The position numbers and the translations under genes were made by a program. 64,000 nt of DNA from Paramoeba atlantica (lineage: Eukaryota > Discosea), in the NCBI GenBank assembly GCA_977017575.1, contig CDRNVI010000008.1, positions 62,001 through 126,000 of the forward strand, written 5' to 3'. The notes under the pieces were generated by a model. That model worked only from the letters and a program-made list of their open reading frames with translations, did no database searches and was not told where the DNA came from. This document shows, in pieces, positions 59,935 through 64,000 of this stretch (positions are counted from its first letter, which is position 1; each line of letters opens with the position of its first letter).

Positions 59935-60720
59935 ATGTTTTGTCTACCACTTTCTCTTGCTCCTCGTTCCATATCCAAAGTAGCAGGAAAAATCCCGATA
60001 GCTACCGAGAAAGTCAAAGCGTTGTCTAAAACACCGAAAACATCCCCTAGCTCCAATAACCCAAGCTCGACCCCGATGCCCCATCCAGTAGATTTACGAC
60101 GACGACATCAAAACCTCTACGTCCCCGGGATGCACTCGTTTCTTCTCTCCGAGCACCATCTCACGCAAGAGGTAGCGCGGCAAGAGGAGGCATGGCGCCG
60201 CAGACTAAACATGGTCTACGATAAGGAGAATTTTCCACGCCCCACATGGAGTAAGTCCAGCACATATGATATCGAATTCTGCAAGCCCGCAACCATAGAA
60301 AAGGGCAATACCCCATTGGATGAAGCTCATCAAATCGAGTCGAATGTACGCACCAAAAAAGGTAAGAAGTCATCCCGAAATACCCAGCAGGTTTTGGAGA
60401 AAAAATCTCCATCTCCTCATGCAGGTTCGTTGAACACACAATTTTCAGCATCATCAAAACAAGATAAAAAAGAGTTTTGGGATCCACAAAGTGACTACTG
60501 GGGTATGCTGACCTCAGCCATCGCGGGTACCGTGGTGGGGTTCTACTTAGTCGACTGTGTTTTGGAGGGGAAGGAGGGGGTGCGGCTCCCCTATGACCCC
60601 GTTGTGGGGTTTCATCCCACGATACAGGAGCATGAGGGGAGGAGTGAGGCATACAACCAATTGGTGGAGCAGGATATAAGGGAGGGGATTGAAAAGTCGA
60701 AGGCAAAGGTGCTGTCATAG
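59935..60720 (+). CDS. Single-pass membrane protein, probably mitochondrial, function unknown
   Basis: 261 residues. A presequence-like N-terminus (LPLSLAPRSISKVAGK) is followed by a polar basic region and one hydrophobic segment near residues 187-205 (LTSAIAGTVVGFYLVDC). The C-terminal part is acidic and Glu-rich. Layout resembles accessory subunits of kinetoplastid respiratory complexes, but no family is recognised. Confidence 0.6.
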   Translation: MFCLPLSLAPRSISKVAGKIPIATEKVKALSKTPKTSPSSNNPSSTPMPHPVDLRRRHQNLYVPGMHSFLLSEHHLTQEVARQEEAWRRRLNMVYDKENFPRPTWSKSSTYDIEFCKPATIEKGNTPLDEAHQIESNVRTKKGKKSSRNTQQVLEKKSPSPHAGSLNTQFSASSKQDKKEFWDPQSDYWGMLTSAIAGTVVGFYLVDCVLEGKEGVRLPYDPVVGFHPTIQEHEGRSEAYNQLVEQDIREGIEKSKAKVLS

Positions 60721-60921
60721 AAATCAGATACATGTAGTCCATGCATTTTTATGGCACATAAACAGGTCGTGATCTTGAGTGCTTTGTGATGTACGCCCAA
60801 TGAAGCAACTTTGACATACATGTGCAATTTGTAATTGTGCCAAAGATTATTCGCTGAGATAAATTAAAGTTCATGGCTTAAATCTTGTTTTCCATGTTTT
60901 TCCTATGAAATCGGACACACT

Positions 60922-61209
60922 ATGTCCACTATAAAATGTCGATGTGGTACCGATTCCGAAGAGGCTCACAGAAAATGGGTGGCATGCGATATATGCGGAG
61001 TATGGATGCACGCAGACTGCATGGGAATTGTAACTGAAGAAGGATTTGAAACGATCAAGCATCGTCCATTTTATTGCGATCCATGTCGGTCATCTTTCGT
61101 AAAAGACAGAGAGGATGTCTCTGAAACTGTACGGATAATTTCTGAGGAATGCATACGATTTCGAAACTACTTGCTGAGGCAGAAATCAGTGTCCTCCAAA
61201 TCCGTTTAG
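60922..61209 (+). CDS. PHD-finger protein
   Basis: 95 residues. A Cys4-His-Cys3 arrangement fits a PHD finger: C6, C8, C22, C25, H30, C33, C52, C55, with the aromatic W19 before the second pair and W28 two residues before His. PHD fingers usually read histone H3 tails. The rest is a short helical tail. It may be a chromatin factor acting with a larger partner. Confidence 0.8.
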   Translation: MSTIKCRCGTDSEEAHRKWVACDICGVWMHADCMGIVTEEGFETIKHRPFYCDPCRSSFVKDREDVSETVRIISEECIRFRNYLLRQKSVSSKSV

Positions 61210-61420
61210 TGATACAATGTACATGTATAGTGTCGTTAAACTCCTTGCAGTTATATTAGAGAAACATTAAATGTTTATTGGGCATACGGAAGCCGCGTAT
61301 GGTACACTAATTGGTATGGTACATTATTGATTAGGAACAATATTGGTTAGGAAGCTTTTGAATTATCACAGTCAGAACAAATTAGTGCTCTTTATTGCTT
61401 TTCAAAAAATCTTTTTCTTT

Positions 61421-62269
61421 ATGAACCCACATCGCACCTCCACAGCACAAAGACTTGCCCTGGGCGTAGGCGCAGCATTGGGGGCACTATGCTTTCCTCA
61501 GCAAGGACATTTCATCGCTACGCTTAGTGAGGTTCTGTTTCCCGTTCCTGCGCTTTCAGCGATGCGCAATAAGATGAGGCAAGACTTTCACGGCCGACAT
61601 TTGCTACTGCAACGTCCCCGAATCACAAACGCGGATCTTCAACGCTGGGAATCCTCTCCCTATGGGACGGACAGAGATACTCTTACTGGAGCCTATGTCC
61701 ACTACATGCGATCGCACGGTTTTGAACCGGAGGGTCGCACGAGTACTCGTTTCATCACGGACCCCGAGCTATGCTACGTGATGCAACGCTACCGTGAAGT
61801 ACATGACATGTTGCACGCCACGCTCGGATTAGAACCCTCGGAGTATGACGAAATGGTGTTAAAAATCGTAGAATTTTATCTCACCGGTCTTCCAATGACA
61901 GGTTTGGCTGTGCTTGGTGTGGCAGCGAGGCGCATGCTTTCTAATTTTTCTGTTCTCGGTCGTAGGACACCTTTTTCGGATAATTCAGCGTTTGGGGAAG
62001 GTGCCCAGGGATCAAGTGAACAGCGAGGAGTTTCTACGTTATCGATGGAGCATGTGGGCCATCCTCTGAAGCGGTCCTTTTGCCCTTTGGTGCAGTCTTA
62101 CCTGAAGCCGTATAACCAAGCAAATTTCATATTGGCAAGAAATCAATTTTCCTCAGAAAATCGTTTATTCTACTTAAATTATGACTGGGAAAAAAGTGCG
62201 AATGATGGTGTTAGATTAGGCTGTATTTTGAAGAGTTTAGGATTACAATCTTACAGGTCTTTTTCTTAA
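61421..62269 (+). CDS. COQ4: Ubiquinone biosynthesis protein COQ4
   Basis: 282 residues from the ATG at 61421; upstream codons in phase lack an ATG. Hallmarks include RPRIT (65-69), the YVMQRYREVHDMLHATLG block with zinc site H128-D129-H132 and E144, and LTGLPMTGL (about 153-161). COQ4 sits on the matrix side of the inner mitochondrial membrane in the CoQ synthome and takes part in decarboxylating the ring. A Ser/Gly-rich insertion (about 175-215) separates the conserved N-terminal two-thirds from the tail. Confidence 0.93.
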   Translation: MNPHRTSTAQRLALGVGAALGALCFPQQGHFIATLSEVLFPVPALSAMRNKMRQDFHGRHLLLQRPRITNADLQRWESSPYGTDRDTLTGAYVHYMRSHGFEPEGRTSTRFITDPELCYVMQRYREVHDMLHATLGLEPSEYDEMVLKIVEFYLTGLPMTGLAVLGVAARRMLSNFSVLGRRTPFSDNSAFGEGAQGSSEQRGVSTLSMEHVGHPLKRSFCPLVQSYLKPYNQANFILARNQFSSENRLFYLNYDWEKSANDGVRLGCILKSLGLQSYRSFS

Positions 62270-62449
62270 TAGATTCGAAAACTACTTTAAAAGCAGGTAA
62301 TATGCCTTGTTTTCTGTGCGAAGTGGGTTTCTGTACGAAGTGCAAAAAAAAGTACAGCTGTGTTATTGATAATAGCTATTCACACTGAAATACGTTTTTC
62401 TTCATATTTTCCTACACAAGATTAACTGATGTAGTTAAAGGATATTGAT

Positions 62450-64000
62450 ATGGATGGCGTACCTGTTTCTCGCAATACTTCTGGAGCCCCTAGCCCACCT
62501 CCAGCTTCGGATGCATGTGCCGAACTCGTTGAACTCTGGGAAGATTACTTTCGCTTATCAAAGTCCGTGTCTTCGTCAAATTTGCATGTAGCAAAGCATC
62601 AAACATGTGCCGAGGAGGCAACATACTATTCTCTAATGTCGGAATTACTTCGACGTGCTGTTCAACACTCTCCTTTTTTGTGCGAAGCAGCAGGTCGTCA
62701 AGTGCTGCGCTCACCAGACTGGGAGCTTTCGGTCATTGGAATGCCTCCTGTTTCATACACCTCTATTTTAAAGAGTTCATGTGTCGGGCAATTAACTACC
62801 TTACGTGGTGTGGTCAATTCTTCCAGTACGGTAATTCCTCTGCTTTACTCCATGAATTTTATCTGCGATTCCTGCGGTCAGCTTGTGCACCAAATCATGC
62901 CACAACTTGGAGTTTTCAACTACCCGACCCCGCAATCTAGTGAGACGAGTAGTAGAGAGCCTTTGACTAGAGGGTCAGACTCGAATGCAACGCCCAATGT
63001 AGCAATATGTGCGTGCACTAAAAAATCATCAAATAATTTCAGTTTTAGTCGACGCAGCACATACACTCCTCTATTTGACCAAGCGGAATACGTGGATGCT
63101 CAAATTTTGTGCTTGCAGGAACGAGGATCAGGTGATTCGTTTCGAGGAGAACGTGAAGGAGCTAATATGCACCTAGAGAGCGAAGCCCAACATCGTGAGG
63201 GTTCAATCTCTTCCATTGAGGTAGTTCTTGTAAAACATGAAAGATTTTTTAATATTGCGCAACCAGGGGATATCGTTACGGTTAATGGAATTCTTTCTGT
63301 GGGTACTTCCTCTACCGATGCTCTGCGGCGAAGTGGCGGAGATAAGGCGAAATATCGAAAGCAGGGAGGTACAACTGGAGGTCTGAAATCTCTAGTGCTC
63401 ATGGCGCGCCACATTACCCTTGAGGAAAACATTGCGAATGAATCAGACTTGGAGGGTAGTTCAGAGACGGATATAAAGGATGTATCCAAAGCGAGACAAG
63501 GAATGAACTTCAAGTCCGAAAATAGAGCAAAACTGTTCTTGAATAAGCTAAAAGCGGTAAGGAACTCAGGCATCGAAGTTGACCTTATTCCGACTCTTCT
63601 TTCTTCATTTTGCTCTTCGATATTAGGTCATGAAACCGTGAAACTTGGAATTTTGTTGTGTGCAGTCGCAGGGCATAGCTCAGAAGAAAATACTATTGAA
63701 CATCCCCATGCTGAAGGAAATGGTGGTCTCGAAAAAGAAGCGAGCTCAAAAAATCCACCTAATCTAGCTCATTATGATTGTGAAGCATTTCGTGCGCCTC
63801 TTCAGCGCGTTAAGACGGTTCATCTTCTTGTGTTGGGGCCAGCTGGAGTTGGCAAATCTCATTTGCTACAGGAAGCGGCCACACTTCTCCCTCATAGCGT
63901 TTTTGCATGTGGACCAACTGCCTCGAATACTGGATTGGGTGTAGCGTGGTCCCGCTCTGGTTCCGAGTCATACGGGTCCGGGGTTTCACTTCAAGGAGGA
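62450..64000 (+). CDS. MCM8: MCM8-like helicase, 3' partial
   Basis: ATG at 62450 opens 517 codons with no stop before the window ends. The N-terminal part shows the MCM OB-fold block (GQLTTLRGVVNSSSTVIPL) and a zinc-type cysteine set (FICDSCG ... ICAC). The QPGDIVTVNGIL strand follows. The AAA+ domain starts SILGHETVKLGILLCAVAG with Walker A LGPAGVGKS, then ATLLPHSVFACGPTASNTGL, the pre-sensor segment closest to MCM8. Walker A departs from the usual GDPGxxKS. Several low-complexity insertions are present. MCM8 works with MCM9 in recombination-linked DNA repair. Walker B lies beyond the window. Confidence 0.82.
   Translation, partial: MDGVPVSRNTSGAPSPPPASDACAELVELWEDYFRLSKSVSSSNLHVAKHQTCAEEATYYSLMSELLRRAVQHSPFLCEAAGRQVLRSPDWELSVIGMPPVSYTSILKSSCVGQLTTLRGVVNSSSTVIPLLYSMNFICDSCGQLVHQIMPQLGVFNYPTPQSSETSSREPLTRGSDSNATPNVAICACTKKSSNNFSFSRRSTYTPLFDQAEYVDAQILCLQERGSGDSFRGEREGANMHLESEAQHREGSISSIEVVLVKHERFFNIAQPGDIVTVNGILSVGTSSTDALRRSGGDKAKYRKQGGTTGGLKSLVLMARHITLEENIANESDLEGSSETDIKDVSKARQGMNFKSENRAKLFLNKLKAVRNSGIEVDLIPTLLSSFCSSILGHETVKLGILLCAVAGHSSEENTIEHPHAEGNGGLEKEASSKNPPNLAHYDCEAFRAPLQRVKTVHLLVLGPAGVGKSHLLQEAATLLPHSVFACGPTASNTGLGVAWSRSGSESYGSGVSLQGG

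Overview
The window looks like nuclear DNA of a kinetoplastid-type protist, possibly a prokinetoplastid such as Perkinsela; that placement is inference. About 20 recognisable or long open genes all lie on the + strand. None needs an intron, and most are separated by 0.2-0.8 kb of AT-rich DNA containing pyrimidine-rich runs, as expected of a polycistronic unit matured by spliced-leader trans-splicing. The kinase at 8.25 kb carries PQTALRE instead of PSTAIRE, as remembered for trypanosomatid CRK3. Two near-identical small proteins have a procyclin-like layout. The only convincing minus-strand gene is a transposase inside a DNA transposon.

Layout. 0-13.4 kb: end of ribosomal protein eL32, a UAP56/Sub2 helicase, an alkylguanine DNA methyltransferase, an apparently intact Merlin transposon (3961-6293, 8-bp target duplication), a leucine-rich-repeat (LRR) protein, a CRK3-like kinase, NSF/Sec18, a 54-residue ORF and an Eco1-type cohesin acetyltransferase. 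13.4-22.5 kb: a gene-poor repeat island with a 1.87-kb inverted-repeat element, a polypurine microsatellite, a reverse-transcriptase fossil, satellite arrays, a C48-like protease fossil and duplicated GC-rich units. 22.5-33.2 kb: a disordered protein, a SpoU-like RNA methyltransferase, Get3, an LRR protein, ENY2/Sus1 and a very long reading frame split by one in-frame TAA. 33.2-35.5 kb: foldback elements. 35.5-47 kb: cysteine desulfurase Nfs1, two LRR proteins, the twin surface-type proteins, a hAT-like element, a perfect 52-bp inverted repeat around a 25-bp minisatellite, RRP12 and an acyl-CoA-binding protein. 47-64 kb: cysteinyl-tRNA synthetase, a peptide-deformylase-like protein, several unrecognised (partly mitochondrial-looking) proteins, an ABHD11-like hydrolase with no serine at the nucleophile elbow, a PHD finger, COQ4 and an MCM8-like helicase running off the end.

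The genes form no single pathway; mixed housekeeping functions are usual for kinetoplastid gene clusters. Several do concern mitochondria (Nfs1, COQ4, deformylase-like, ABHD11-like, SpoU-like).

The most unusual structural signal is that several GC-rich islands switch abruptly from C-rich to G-rich on the + strand inside single genes. The switch reaches synonymous third positions of conserved enzymes, so it is not explained by protein composition. No tRNA, rRNA or CRISPR array was recognised.
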